A stretch of DNA of 64,000 nt from JACIYW01 sp014359745 (GCA_050433985.1 JBNPWE010000002.1:186001-250000); one strand, 5' to 3'. Shown: positions 42,948-51,071, numbered from the stretch's first letter. The notes: generated from the sequence alone by a model not told the origin. Numbers and translations: made by a program.

Positions 42948-44251
42948 GCGCGGAACCTTCCGACACCGCCGTCAAGGCGACGCGGGCGCTGGTTCTCCAT
43001 CCCGAGATAACGTCTGACCGGGCGCGCCGCGATGCGGGGTCGGCGCTGCAAGAGGCTGTGGCGCTTGCCGCCGCCCTGCCGGGGCTGGAGGTGGCGGGGG
43101 CCGAGGTGGTGCGGCTGCAAAAGATCATTCCGGGGCGTCTGTTCGGGTCTGGCAAGATCGAGGAACTGGGTGCGCGGATCCGGGCCGACGGGATCGGCCT
43201 GGTGCTGATCGACGGGCCGGTGACGCCGGTGCAGCAGCGCAATCTGGAAAAGGCGTGGGATATCAAGCTTCTGGATCGCACCGGCCTGATCCTGGAGATT
43301 TTCGCCGACCGCGCCCGCACCCGTGAAGGTGTGTTGCAGGTGGAACTTGCGGCGCTGTCCTATCAGCGCACGCGGCTGGTGCGGGCCTGGACGCACCTTG
43401 AACGGCAGCGGGGTGGTCTGGGCTTTGTCGGCGGGCCGGGGGAGACGCAGATAGAGGCGGATCGGCGCGCCATCGACGAGGCGATGACCCGCATCAAACG
43501 CCAACTGGCCAAGGTTGTGAAAACCCGCGAATTGCACCGCGCGGCGCGGGCGAAAGTACCGTTTCCGATCATTGCGCTCGTGGGCTATACCAACGCCGGA
43601 AAATCCACGCTTTTCAACAGGATGACCGGGGCCGAGGTGCTGGCGAAAGACATGCTTTTCGCCACGCTTGACCCCACGATGCGGGGTATCAAACTGCCCT
43701 CGGGGCGGGGGGTGATTCTATCGGATACGGTGGGGTTCATATCGGACCTGCCGACCCAGTTGGTGGCGGCGTTTCGGGCCACTTTGGAAGAGGTGCTGGA
43801 GGCCGATCTGATCCTGCATGTGCGCGATATTTCGCACCAACAGACCGAAGAACAGGCCGCCGATGTGGCGACGATCCTGACCGGGCTTGGTGTGACGGCA
43901 GAGACGCCGCAGATCGAGGTTTGGAACAAGATCGATCTGCTGCCCGCCGATCAGCGCGAGGCCATGGCCGCGATTGCGGCACGAACAGAGAATGTCGTTG
44001 CAATATCGGCACTTACCGGCGAAGGCATCGCTGTTTTAAGCGATGCGGCAGAGGCGGCGCTGCGCGAGGAAACCACCGAGGAGGCCCTGACCTTGCCCTT
44101 TTCCGAGGGGCGCCGCCGGGCCTGGCTGCACGCGCAGGGGGTGGTGGTGGCGGAGCGTCAGGGTGATGCGGGGTTCGAGATTTCGGTGCGCTGGACCACC
44201 CGGCAGAAGGCCCGGTTCTTGGCCCTTGAGACCGGGCAGGGCGGCGGCTGA
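42944..44251 (+). CDS. hflX: Ribosome-associated GTPase HflX
   Basis: GTPase that splits stalled or heat-damaged ribosomes. About 435 residues. N-terminal HflX domain contains GRLFGSGKIEEL and the LIDGPVTPVQQRNLE segment; the G domain has G1 GYTNAGKST, G2-G3 FATLDPT and SDTVGFI, G4 NKID. There is no ATG, GTG or TTG in frame between the hfq stop and position 43049, by which point conserved residues would be lost; CTG at 42944 overlaps the hfq stop (CTGA) and is the most likely start. Confidence 0.9.
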   Translation: MSAEPSDTAVKATRALVLHPEITSDRARRDAGSALQEAVALAAALPGLEVAGAEVVRLQKIIPGRLFGSGKIEELGARIRADGIGLVLIDGPVTPVQQRNLEKAWDIKLLDRTGLILEIFADRARTREGVLQVELAALSYQRTRLVRAWTHLERQRGGLGFVGGPGETQIEADRRAIDEAMTRIKRQLAKVVKTRELHRAARAKVPFPIIALVGYTNAGKSTLFNRMTGAEVLAKDMLFATLDPTMRGIKLPSGRGVILSDTVGFISDLPTQLVAAFRATLEEVLEADLILHVRDISHQQTEEQAADVATILTGLGVTAETPQIEVWNKIDLLPADQREAMAAIAARTENVVAISALTGEGIAVLSDAAEAALREETTEEALTLPFSEGRRRAWLHAQGVVVAERQGDAGFEISVRWTTRQKARFLALETGQGGG

Positions 44252-44264
44252 ACCGGGCGTCTGT

Positions 44265-44297
44265 ATTGTGTGCATATTGCGTGCATATTGCGTGCAT
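44265..44297 (+). repeat. Three tandem 11-bp repeats
   Basis: ATTGTGTGCAT, ATTGCGTGCAT, ATTGCGTGCAT stand head to tail in the gap between the convergent hflX and fpr genes. The period equals about one helical turn. Confidence 0.8.
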
Positions 44298-44312
44298 ACA
44301 TCAGATGCACGC
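44290..44312. terminator. Hairpin between hflX and fpr
   Basis: GCGTGCAT (44290-44297) pairs with ATGCACGC (44305-44312), loop of 7. It uses the last tandem unit as its left arm. Probable shared terminator of two convergent genes; no T-tract. Confidence 0.45.
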
Positions 44313-44326
44313 CGCGCGCGGTGGTT

Positions 44327-45157
44327 TCAGCCGACAAAGGCCTTTTCGACCACATATTCCTTGGGGTCTGAATTGGCACCTTCGCGCAATCCGAACCCTT
44401 CCAGCACCGCTTTCACATCGGTGTTGAAGCCCAGCGATCCGCAGACCATGGCGCGGTCATGGGCCTGGTCCATCGGCGGCACACCCAGATCGGCGAAGAC
44501 CTTGCCAGAGGTCAGGTTGTCGGTGATCCGGCCCATCCTTGGACTTTGCTCGCGGGTGGTGGTGGGATAGTAGCGCAGCTTGTCGCCGACGACTTCGCCG
44601 ATCAGCGGATCGTCTTTCAGCCCCGCGATCAACTGCCGCCCGTATTCCAGTTCGGCGACATCGCGGCAGGTGTGCATCATGATCACTTCATCATAGCGTT
44701 CATAGGTATCGGGATCGCGCATCAGCGAGGCGAAGGGCGCGATGCCGGTGCCCGTGGCCAGAAACCACAGCCGCGTGCCCGGCAGAAGCGCATCGAGCAC
44801 CAGCGTGCCGACAGGTTTGGGGCGCAGGATGATCTGGTCGCCCGGCTGGATATGTTGCAGGCGCGAGGTCAGCGGGCCGTCGGGCACCTTGATCGAATAG
44901 AATTCCAGTTCCTCATCCCAACTGGGCGAGGCGATGGAATAGGCGCGCAGCAGCGGCTTGCCCCGCTCATCCAGAAGCCCGATCATCACGAATTCGCCCG
45001 ACCGAAACCGCAGCGATTGCGGGCGCGTCACCCGGAAGGAAAACAACCGGTCGGTCCAGTGCCGCACGGCGGTGACGGTCTGCGCGTCGGGCAGGGTCTT
45101 TTGCACCGGCTTGGCGGCGTTTGCGTCGGTCTGGGTCACTGGTTTCAACTCTGTCAT
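44327..45157 (-). CDS. fpr: Ferredoxin/flavodoxin-NADP+ reductase
   Basis: FAD enzyme moving electrons between NADPH and ferredoxin or flavodoxin. 276 residues. FAD-binding RAYSIASP near 71-78, NADP-binding GTGIAPFASL near 136-145, VCGSLGFN near 239, and the bacterial FPR C-terminus YVVEKAFVG. An extra N-terminal stretch of about 20 residues precedes the core. It lies 63 bases after the cys operon on the same strand, so it could supply reduced ferredoxin for the sulfite reductase; that is inference. Confidence 0.94.
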   Translation of the reverse strand: MTELKPVTQTDANAAKPVQKTLPDAQTVTAVRHWTDRLFSFRVTRPQSLRFRSGEFVMIGLLDERGKPLLRAYSIASPSWDEELEFYSIKVPDGPLTSRLQHIQPGDQIILRPKPVGTLVLDALLPGTRLWFLATGTGIAPFASLMRDPDTYERYDEVIMMHTCRDVAELEYGRQLIAGLKDDPLIGEVVGDKLRYYPTTTREQSPRMGRITDNLTSGKVFADLGVPPMDQAHDRAMVCGSLGFNTDVKAVLEGFGLREGANSDPKEYVVEKAFVG

Positions 45158-45220
45158 GCGATCCGGGGCCGGGTGGCCCCCCTTTGTCTAATGAGAAATG
45201 CGGGCCGGGGGAACCCCGGA

Positions 45221-45637
45221 TCAGGCGCGCAGGCGTGACCGATGGTCCAGCTCCGTCCAGTTGGCGCGGAATTGCCATTGATCGGCGGGTTGGCGGGCGG
45301 CGAGATCGTCGGAAATTTCCACCTCGTCGAACCCGACGCGGCGGGCCATGGTGTATTGATCGGCCAGCACATGGCCCCTGGCGCGCAGGCGCCCGGCAAA
45401 GCCCTGCCCACGCAGGCGCCGCGCGATGGTAAAGCCGCGCCCGTCGGTGAAGGCGGGGAAGTCGATCACGATCAGGCGGATCTGATCGAGGTGCGGGTAA
45501 AGCGCCGCCGCATCGTCGGAGGCGGCAAGGCTGACCGCGACCGGCGCGGCCGCGTCCGGGGCCAGATCGGCCAGCGGGACAACCGGGCCTTGCCAGTCAT
45601 CGGGGGCAAAGCCCTGGTCGGTGACGATCACGGTCAT
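45221..45637 (-). CDS. DUF934 protein of the sulfite reductase operon
   Basis: 138 residues, DUF934 family, found next to cysH-cysI in many proteobacteria and of unknown biochemical function. The conserved LIVIDFPAFTDGRGFTIARR (about 72-91) and GHVLADQYTMARRVGFDEVE segments are clear. ATG overlaps the cysH stop by 4 bases, pointing to translational coupling. Confidence 0.9.
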   Translation of the reverse strand: MTVIVTDQGFAPDDWQGPVVPLADLAPDAAAPVAVSLAASDDAAALYPHLDQIRLIVIDFPAFTDGRGFTIARRLRGQGFAGRLRARGHVLADQYTMARRVGFDEVEISDDLAARQPADQWQFRANWTELDHRSRLRA

Positions 45638-46389
45638 GCTGCATCTTCCTTTCGTATCGGGCCGCGCACCAGTTTGCCGTCGATGAAGTGGATGCCGCAT
45701 TCTTCCTTGTCGAGGCCGCGCCAGCGGCCCGCGCGCGGATCTTCGCCGGGTTTGACCGGGCTTGTGCAGGGCGCGCAGCCGATCGAGGGATAGCCCCTGG
45801 CCACCAGCGGGTGACGCGGCAGGCGGTTGTTGATCATGTAATCCTGCACATCCTCGCGCCCCCAATGGGCGAGCGGGTTGATTTTCAGCCGCAATTCGCC
45901 TTCGGGTTCGAAGAATTCCAGGGTGGCGCGGCTGCCGGCCTGAAACCGTTTGCGCCCGGTGATCCATGCATCATAGCCAAGAAGGGCACGTTCCAGCGGT
46001 TCGGTCTTGCGCAGGGCGCAGCAGGCGTCGGCGTCGGTCTGGTGCAGGGTGCCGTCGGGATCGGCGGCGGCGATATCCCCGTTTGCCGCGCGGATCACCT
46101 GGATATTCGAAAGTTCCAGCTTTTGCGCGACTTCGGTCTGATAGGCCAGCGTTTCGGGAAACAGCATCTCGGTGTCGATGAACAGCACCGGCGTGGTGCG
46201 ATCCATCACCGAGATCATGTGCAACAGCACCACCGATTCCGCCCCAAAGGATGACACCAGCGCCACCTTGCCGACATCTTCGTCGCCCAGCGCATGTTCC
46301 AGCACCGCCACCGCCGCGTGATAGCGGTAGCGGGTGTTGAGCATCGCGGCCTTGCCTTTCAGGGTTGAGAACCCGCCATCATGCAGCAC
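45634..46389 (-). CDS. cysH: Assimilatory adenylylsulfate (APS) reductase
   Basis: Reduces APS to sulfite with thioredoxin. GTG at 46389 is preceded by AAGGAG with seven bases spacing and gives 251 residues, overlapping the cysI end by 11 bases; ATG 46344 would give 236. The CC pair in DACCALRKTEPL and the later CAPC form the 4Fe-4S set that marks APS rather than PAPS reductases; the catalytic cysteine is in ECGIHF. P-loop-like SSFGAESVVLLH near the N-terminus. Confidence 0.93.
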   Translation of the reverse strand: MLHDGGFSTLKGKAAMLNTRYRYHAAVAVLEHALGDEDVGKVALVSSFGAESVVLLHMISVMDRTTPVLFIDTEMLFPETLAYQTEVAQKLELSNIQVIRAANGDIAAADPDGTLHQTDADACCALRKTEPLERALLGYDAWITGRKRFQAGSRATLEFFEPEGELRLKINPLAHWGREDVQDYMINNRLPRHPLVARGYPSIGCAPCTSPVKPGEDPRAGRWRGLDKEECGIHFIDGKLVRGPIRKEDAA

Positions 46390-48043
46390 GGCTTGTCTCC
46401 TTGTCGGGATAGAGCGCGGCCTTGAACGGGGCCATGCCCAGGCGGCGATAGGTTTGCAGGAATGTCTCCTCCGGGCCTTCGCGCAGGTCGAGATAGGCAA
46501 AGACGATCCGTTCCACCGCGTCAACCACCTGATCATAGGCAAAGCCGGGGCCGGCGCGTTCGCCCACCACCATGTCTTCGGTGCCGTCGCCGCCCAGGGT
46601 GATCTGATAGTTTTCCACCCCGGCCCGGTCGAGGCCCAGAATGCCGATATGGCCGACATGGTGATGCCCGCAGGCATTGATGCAGCCCGAAATCTTTATC
46701 TTGAGCGGGCCGATATCGTTTTCCAGCTTCAGTTCCTCGAACCGGAGCGCGATCTGTTGGGCGACGGGGATCGACCGCGCGGTGGCCAGCGCGCAGTAAT
46801 CCATGCCGGGGCAGGCGATGATATCGGACACCAGCCCGACATTGGCGGTGGCAAGGCCCGCAGCCTTGAGGCCCGCGTGCACGGCGGGCAGATCGCCCTT
46901 GTGGACATGCGGCAGCACGATGTTCTGTTCATGGGTGAAGCGGATATCGTCATGGCCGTAGGCCACCGCCAGATCGGCCACGGCGCGCATCTGGCCGGAG
47001 GTGATATCGCCCGGCGTTTCGCCCGGTTTTTTCAGCGAGATGGTGACGCTGGCATATTCGGGGTTCTTGTGGGCGGCGAGGTTGGTTTCGGCCCAGGAGC
47101 GATAGACGGGATCGGCCAGCGCCGCGTCATGCGCGTGGGTGGGGGCGGTCTTCCACGCGGGGGCCGCGAAGGCCTGGGATATCTCGGCCAGGAGCGCGTG
47201 GTCGCGCCCGTCGAACTGCGGCCTGATCTCGGCGTAGCGGGTTTCGACAAATTCGCGGAATTTATCGAGGCCGTTCTCGAACACGGTGATTTTCACGCGC
47301 GCCTTGTATTTGTTGTCGCGGCGGCCGAAGGAATTATAGGCCGACAGGATCGCCTCGACATAGGGCAGAAGATCGGCTTCGGGCAGGAAATCGCGCAGAA
47401 GCTGCCCGACCATGGGCGTGCGGCCAAGGCCGCCGCCGACCCAGACCTCGAAACCGCGCGTGCCGTCGCGGTCGATCAGGCGCAACCCGATATCGTGGCT
47501 GCGCATCGCGGCGCGGTCGGCCTGTGATGCGATGACGGCGATCTTGAACTTGCGCGGCAGGAAGGCGAATTCGGGGTGGTCGGTGGACCATTGGCGCAGA
47601 AGTTCGGCATAGGGGCGGGGATCGGCCAGCTCATCAGGGGCGGCGCCGGCGAACTGATCCGAGGTCACGTTGCGCACGCAATTGCCCGAGGTCTGGATGG
47701 CGTGCATTTCCACATCGGCGAGCGCCGAGAGGATCGCGGGCACATCGGGCAGTTTGGGCCAGTTGAGCTGCATGTTGGTGCGGGTGGTGACATGGCCATA
47801 GCCCTTGTCCCAGCGGTCGGCGATCATCGCCAACTGCCGCAGTTTGGCGGCGTTGAGGGTGCCGTAAGGCACGGCGATGCGCAGCATATAGGCGTGGAGT
47901 TGCAGATAGAGCCCGTTCATCAGGCGCAGCGGGCGGAATTCATCCTCGGTCAGCGAGCCATCAATGCGGCGGGCGACCTGCTGGCTGAACTGTTCAACCC
48001 GGCGGCGCACGAAAGCTTCGTTGAAATCATCGTAGCGGTACAT
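46379..48043 (-). CDS. cysI: Sulfite/nitrite reductase hemoprotein CysI (ferredoxin type)
   Basis: Six-electron reduction of sulfite to sulfide. 554 residues with two ferredoxin-like half domains; siroheme/4Fe-4S cysteines in ACPGMDYC (C-x5-C) and GCINACGHH (C-x3-C), substrate-binding arginines in TTRTNMQLNWP and TSGNCVRNVTSDQ. No CysJ flavoprotein is encoded beside it, which suggests electrons come from ferredoxin. Central gene of the cysG-DUF2849-cysI-cysH-DUF934 operon. Confidence 0.94.
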   Translation of the reverse strand: MYRYDDFNEAFVRRRVEQFSQQVARRIDGSLTEDEFRPLRLMNGLYLQLHAYMLRIAVPYGTLNAAKLRQLAMIADRWDKGYGHVTTRTNMQLNWPKLPDVPAILSALADVEMHAIQTSGNCVRNVTSDQFAGAAPDELADPRPYAELLRQWSTDHPEFAFLPRKFKIAVIASQADRAAMRSHDIGLRLIDRDGTRGFEVWVGGGLGRTPMVGQLLRDFLPEADLLPYVEAILSAYNSFGRRDNKYKARVKITVFENGLDKFREFVETRYAEIRPQFDGRDHALLAEISQAFAAPAWKTAPTHAHDAALADPVYRSWAETNLAAHKNPEYASVTISLKKPGETPGDITSGQMRAVADLAVAYGHDDIRFTHEQNIVLPHVHKGDLPAVHAGLKAAGLATANVGLVSDIIACPGMDYCALATARSIPVAQQIALRFEELKLENDIGPLKIKISGCINACGHHHVGHIGILGLDRAGVENYQITLGGDGTEDMVVGERAGPGFAYDQVVDAVERIVFAYLDLREGPEETFLQTYRRLGMAPFKAALYPDKETSRAA

Positions 48044-48102
48044 GGCGGTCTCTCTGACTGTTCCGGGGCGGAACCCTGGGGAATGGCTGTGGCGCGGGCG
48101 GT

Positions 48103-48405
48103 TCAGGCGCTGTCGGCCTGTTTGCCGTGAAAGAGGTTCGAGGGGCCACGGGCGCGAAACGCCTCGCGGAAGTGCACGGGTTCGGGGCCCTGCGTGCCGA
48201 CCTTTACATCGGCGAGATAGACGCCGACCACCTCTGCCTGGCGGGCGGTGCCATCCAGCAGGCGGATGGTGGCGTGGGCTTCATCCTCGATCACTTCGGC
48301 GTCGGAAAGGTTGGGCGACCAGTCGTCATTGGCGGTGAGATAGACCACGTCGCCTTTCAGCAGCGCGTTGGCGGTGACGACCTTGGGGGGGAAGGGCTTG
48401 CTCAT
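48103..48405 (-). CDS. DUF2849 protein
   Basis: 100-residue protein of the DUF2849 family, found almost only between cysG and cysI in alphaproteobacteria. N-terminal VVTANALLKGDVVYLT and a following acidic stretch WSPNLSDAEVIEDEA are typical; function unknown. Its ATG overlaps the cysG stop by 4 bases. Confidence 0.9.
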   Translation of the reverse strand: MSKPFPPKVVTANALLKGDVVYLTANDDWSPNLSDAEVIEDEAHATIRLLDGTARQAEVVGVYLADVKVGTQGPEPVHFREAFRARGPSNLFHGKQADSA

Positions 48406-49214
48406 GACTGCGCCTCTTGCAGAAGGGAAAGGGAGTGGGCCGCCCGGCGCGGGCTGATGCCGTAAAGGAGGATGGCGGGGCCGGCCAGACCGGCCACGGT
48501 GGCGGGCAGGGCGGCAAGGGTGGTGGCGTGGATCGCCTGATCGGGGCGCGAGGCGTTTTCAACCACCGTCACCGGCACATCGCCCGGCGCGCCGTGCATC
48601 ATCAGGCGCCCCTGGATGAAGCGCGCGCTGCGCTTGGCCATGTAGATGGCGGCGACAGCACCGGGGGCGGCAAGGCCGCGCCAGTCCTGTTCGGCGAAAC
48701 CGGCCATGTCGTGGCCGGTCAGGATGCGCAGCGCCGCGTTGCGGCCGCGTTGGGTCAGCCCCTGACCGATGGCCGCCGCCGCCGCCGAGGCCGAGGTGAT
48801 GCCGGGCACGATGTGATAGGGGATGTTGGCGGCTTCCAGCGCCGCGACCTCGTCTTCCAACCGGCCGAAGATGCCGGGATCGCCGGATTTGAGCCGCACC
48901 ACAAGCGCGCCGCTGCGGGCGTGATCCACAAGAAGCTGGTTGATGCGCGATTGCGGCACCGAGGGGCCGAAGCCTTCCTTGCCGACCGCGATCAGGCGCG
49001 CCTGCGCCCCGGCAAGCGCCAGAACCGCCGCCGAGATCAGCCGGTCATGCAAGATCACATCCGCCGTTTGCAGCGCGCGCAATGCCCGCAGCGTCAGCAG
49101 ATCCGGATCGCCCGGCCCGGCCCCGACCAGAAGCACCGGCCGCAAGATCGCCCCCACGCCCTGTTGCAGGGCGCGGGCGGTATCGGGGGCAGCGTTTTCG
49201 CCTTGATCGGTCAC
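48402..49214 (-). CDS. cobA: Uroporphyrinogen-III C-methyltransferase (siroheme synthesis)
   Basis: SAM-dependent enzyme making precorrin-2, the first step toward siroheme, the cofactor of CysI. 270 residues from GTG 49214, preceded by AAGGAT. Motifs: VGAGPGDPDLLT near 33-44, VRLKSGDPGIFGR near 110-122, GITSASAAAAAIG near 146. It corresponds only to the C-terminal domain of E. coli CysG; the N-terminal dehydrogenase/ferrochelatase part is not encoded here. First gene of the cys operon, often named cysG in relatives. Confidence 0.92.
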   Translation of the reverse strand: MTDQGENAAPDTARALQQGVGAILRPVLLVGAGPGDPDLLTLRALRALQTADVILHDRLISAAVLALAGAQARLIAVGKEGFGPSVPQSRINQLLVDHARSGALVVRLKSGDPGIFGRLEDEVAALEAANIPYHIVPGITSASAAAAAIGQGLTQRGRNAALRILTGHDMAGFAEQDWRGLAAPGAVAAIYMAKRSARFIQGRLMMHGAPGDVPVTVVENASRPDQAIHATTLAALPATVAGLAGPAILLYGISPRRAAHSLSLLQEAQS

Positions 49215-49241
49215 GGGTGGAATCCTTGATGGTTTGTGCTC

Positions 49242-49277
49242 CCTATATAGGAAATTATCCCGTATCTTGCCTATATA
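49242..49277. promoter_or_regulatory. Candidate operator pair between cys operon and Lrp regulator
   Basis: CCTATATAGG (49242-49251) is a perfect palindrome, and CCTATATA recurs at 49270-49277, 28 bases on, so TATATAGG and CCTATATA also form a wider inverted repeat. It lies in the divergent gap and suits an Lrp/AsnC oligomer. Confidence 0.45.
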
Positions 49278-49353
49278 TTCTTGCCAAAAAGAACAAACGT
49301 ACCTATCTCGGTAAGTGCGGGAACCAGCGTTCCAAAATAAGGGGGAATGGCGA

Positions 49354-49851
49354 ATGACTGTCCGGATCGACGAGATGGATCGGAAAATCATGGCCGAATT
49401 GCAACGCGATGCGGGGCGGTCGCTGGATGAAATATCGCGCATTGTCGGGTCTTCCAAGACGCCGGTGTGGAACCGTATCCGCAAATTGCGCGAGGCGGGG
49501 GTGATCGGGCCGCAGACGGTGATCCTTGATCCCGAGGCGCTGGGGCTGGAAGCCTGTTTCTTCGTGCTGATCCGCACATCGGAACATGAGGCCGAATGGC
49601 AGCGAAAGTTTCTGCACACCCTGCGCTCGCGCCCCGAGGTGCTCGAGGCGCACCGGCTGGCGGGCGATATCGATTATATCCTGAAAGTGCGGGTGGCCAA
49701 TGCGCGGGCCTATGACGCCTTCTATCAGGTGCTGATATCCGAGGTGCGGATTTTCAACGTCACCGCGCTTTTGTCGATGGAAGAGATCAAATACACGACC
49801 CAACTGCCGGTGCTTATGCCACCCGGAGCGACGGCGACCGGGGGGGAGTGA
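49354..49851 (+). CDS. Lrp/AsnC-family transcriptional regulator
   Basis: 165 residues from ATG 49354 (GGGGGAATGGCGA upstream). N-terminal HTH: DEMDRKIMAELQRDAGRSLD then GSSKTPVWNRIRKLREAGVI; C-terminal RAM/AsnC domain with LEAHRLAGDIDYILKVRV near 105-122. Divergent from the sulfite reduction operon, so it most likely senses an amino acid such as cysteine and controls those genes; effector and targets are inference. Confidence 0.9.
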   Translation: MTVRIDEMDRKIMAELQRDAGRSLDEISRIVGSSKTPVWNRIRKLREAGVIGPQTVILDPEALGLEACFFVLIRTSEHEAEWQRKFLHTLRSRPEVLEAHRLAGDIDYILKVRVANARAYDAFYQVLISEVRIFNVTALLSMEEIKYTTQLPVLMPPGATATGGE

Positions 49852-49902
49852 GTATTTTTTCCAAGATGAAGCGGAAAGGTGCGTATTTTTGCCAAGATGA
49901 AG
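49850..49902 (+). repeat. Dispersed GAGTATTT element, type 2, two copies in tandem (E1, E2)
   Basis: AGTATTTTTTCCAAGATGAA (within 49850-49871) and GTATTTTTGCCAAGATGAAG (within 49881-49902), 31 bases apart, directly after the Lrp gene stop. Both share the CCAAGATGAAG tail also found at 53775-53796. Confidence 0.8.
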
Positions 49903-49926
49903 CGGGGCTTGCGGTTATCTTGCCCG

Positions 49927-49958
49927 GCGCGGTGTCTGCGCGGTGTCTGCGCGGTGTC
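49927..49958 (+). repeat. Three tandem 11-bp repeats (GCGCGGTGTCT)
   Basis: GCGCGGTGTCT, GCGCGGTGTCT and GCGCGGTGTC(G) stand head to tail. Same unit length and copy number as the unrelated array at 44265-44297. Confidence 0.75.
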
Positions 49959-50022
49959 GGCGCGTTTTCAGCGCGTCGGATTGGTGTTCCTGACCGGCGC
50001 GCGCGTGGTGGGGGCGGAATTT

Positions 50023-50044
50023 GAGTATTTGGATCGAGAGGATG
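50023..50044 (+). repeat. Dispersed GAGTATTT element, type 1 (copy C)
   Basis: GAGTATTTGGATCGAGAGGA followed by TG, identical over this core to copy B, but without the preceding CCTCCGGCGG part and with no gene start close downstream. Confidence 0.75.
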
Positions 50045-50260
50045 GGAAAGAGTGTTTTCTTGTGCGCTCAGGCTGCGGGCCTGATTGGTGCCGCACGCGC
50101 CAAACCGGGGCGTCGGGCGCTGACCGGGCGGGGGGAGCCACCGGGCGGGGGGCAGGATGGCGCGGCGATGCGGCGGGTGTTGAGGCGGGTGTCGGCATTC
50201 TGGCCCCCGCTTGATCGGAATTCCGGTCGGGGCGGGGGCGGTGCGGCCCGGCGGGCAGGA

Positions 50261-50440
50261 TCAGATCGCGGCCCAGTCGGTGAAGGGGCGCGGCTGGCGC
50301 TTGGGGTTGTGGGGCAGAGGGCAGACCCGGTCAGAGCGGAACAGGCTGCTGGGCCAGTTCTGGGTGCCGTAGACCGCTTCTTCGCCGTCGGGCGTGTCGG
50401 CCTGGTGGGTGGGGTGATTGTCTTTCTGTGCCACGTTCAT
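50261..50440 (-). CDS. Small hypothetical protein
   Basis: 59 residues from ATG 50440, preceded on the minus strand by GGAGAATG. Hydrophilic, with sequence features VYGTQNWPSSLFRSDRVCP and a C-terminal RQPRPFTDWAAI; one cysteine. It looks coding because of the proline/tryptophan-rich, non-repetitive composition and the start signal, but I do not recognise a family. It follows the Rrf2 regulator gene on the same strand after 145 bases. Confidence 0.5.
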   Translation of the reverse strand: MNVAQKDNHPTHQADTPDGEEAVYGTQNWPSSLFRSDRVCPLPHNPKRQPRPFTDWAAI

Positions 50441-50585
50441 TCTCCATGCGGTCGGGGGGCCGCGATTCCTGTTTCTCCGGTGCGGGCCAATGGCCCTCTT
50501 TGCACGGGCATGCAACAGAAATGGAAGGAAATCCGGGCAAAACCAGTACGTTCCCGCGAAGTTGAGCGGATGTGAGCCGAGGCAC

Positions 50586-51071
50586 CTACTGGATGTGAAG
50601 CGCGCTGGCGGGCCGGTGGCAGGGTGCGGAACGGACCGGTTGCATCGACAAAAGCAGGTGCAGGCCGTCATTCCCGTCGATCAGATCGGCCAGGGTGACC
50701 TTTTCAAGGGATGTATAGAAGGCCTCGAGCGCGGCCTTCAGCGCGGTTTGCAGGCGGCAGTTGCCAATCAGCGGGCAGGTGTTTGTTTCGGGATCGAAAC
50801 ATTCGGCGAAGGGCACCGGGGTTTCAAAGACGCGCGCCACCTCTCCCACCCGGATCTGTTCGGGGGGGCGGCCCAGGCGCAGCCCGCCGTTGCGCCCGCG
50901 CACCGTATCGACATAGCCCAGTTGCGCGAGGGTGTTGATCACCTGCGCGAGGTGGTTTTCCGAGGCGTTGCACTGTTCGGCCACCTCATGCTTGCGCACG
51001 GTGCGGCCCTGGTTGACGGCGCAAAACATCAAGGTGCGCATGGCCAGATTGGTTCGCATGGTCAGCCGCAT
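50586..51071 (-). CDS. Rrf2-family Fe-S regulator, NsrR-like
   Basis: 161 residues from ATG 51071 (MRLTMRTNLAMRTLMFC). Winged helix in the first 65 residues with NHLAQVINTLAQLGYV and the VRGRNGGLRLGRP wing. Three cluster cysteines C91, C99 and C105 in ECF-x6-CP-x4-C, the pattern shared by NsrR (nitric oxide sensing) and RirA (iron sensing). The DNA-binding half is closer to NsrR as I remember it. An inverted repeat just upstream is a likely autoregulatory operator. Confidence 0.85.
   Translation of the reverse strand: MRLTMRTNLAMRTLMFCAVNQGRTVRKHEVAEQCNASENHLAQVINTLAQLGYVDTVRGRNGGLRLGRPPEQIRVGEVARVFETPVPFAECFDPETNTCPLIGNCRLQTALKAALEAFYTSLEKVTLADLIDGNDGLHLLLSMQPVRSAPCHRPASALHIQ

Larger units (their letters stand above)
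49903..50260. other. Gene-free stretch rich in repeats
   Basis: About 360 bases between the Lrp gene's trailing repeats and a small minus-strand ORF. It holds three 11-bp tandem repeats (49927-49958) and a further dispersed element (50023-50044). Open frames crossing it (49879-50214, 50021-50575 on plus) start inside the repeats, lack ribosome-binding sites and look non-coding. Confidence 0.6.

Noticed and set aside
44265..44297. The 11-bp tandem repeats as a CRISPR array
   Set aside because: Units are contiguous without spacers, far too short, and no cas genes are in the window.
49879..50575. Two overlapping plus-strand open frames (111 and 184 codons)
   Set aside because: They begin inside dispersed repeats, cross tandem repeats and a minus-strand small gene, and show no family features or ribosome-binding sites.
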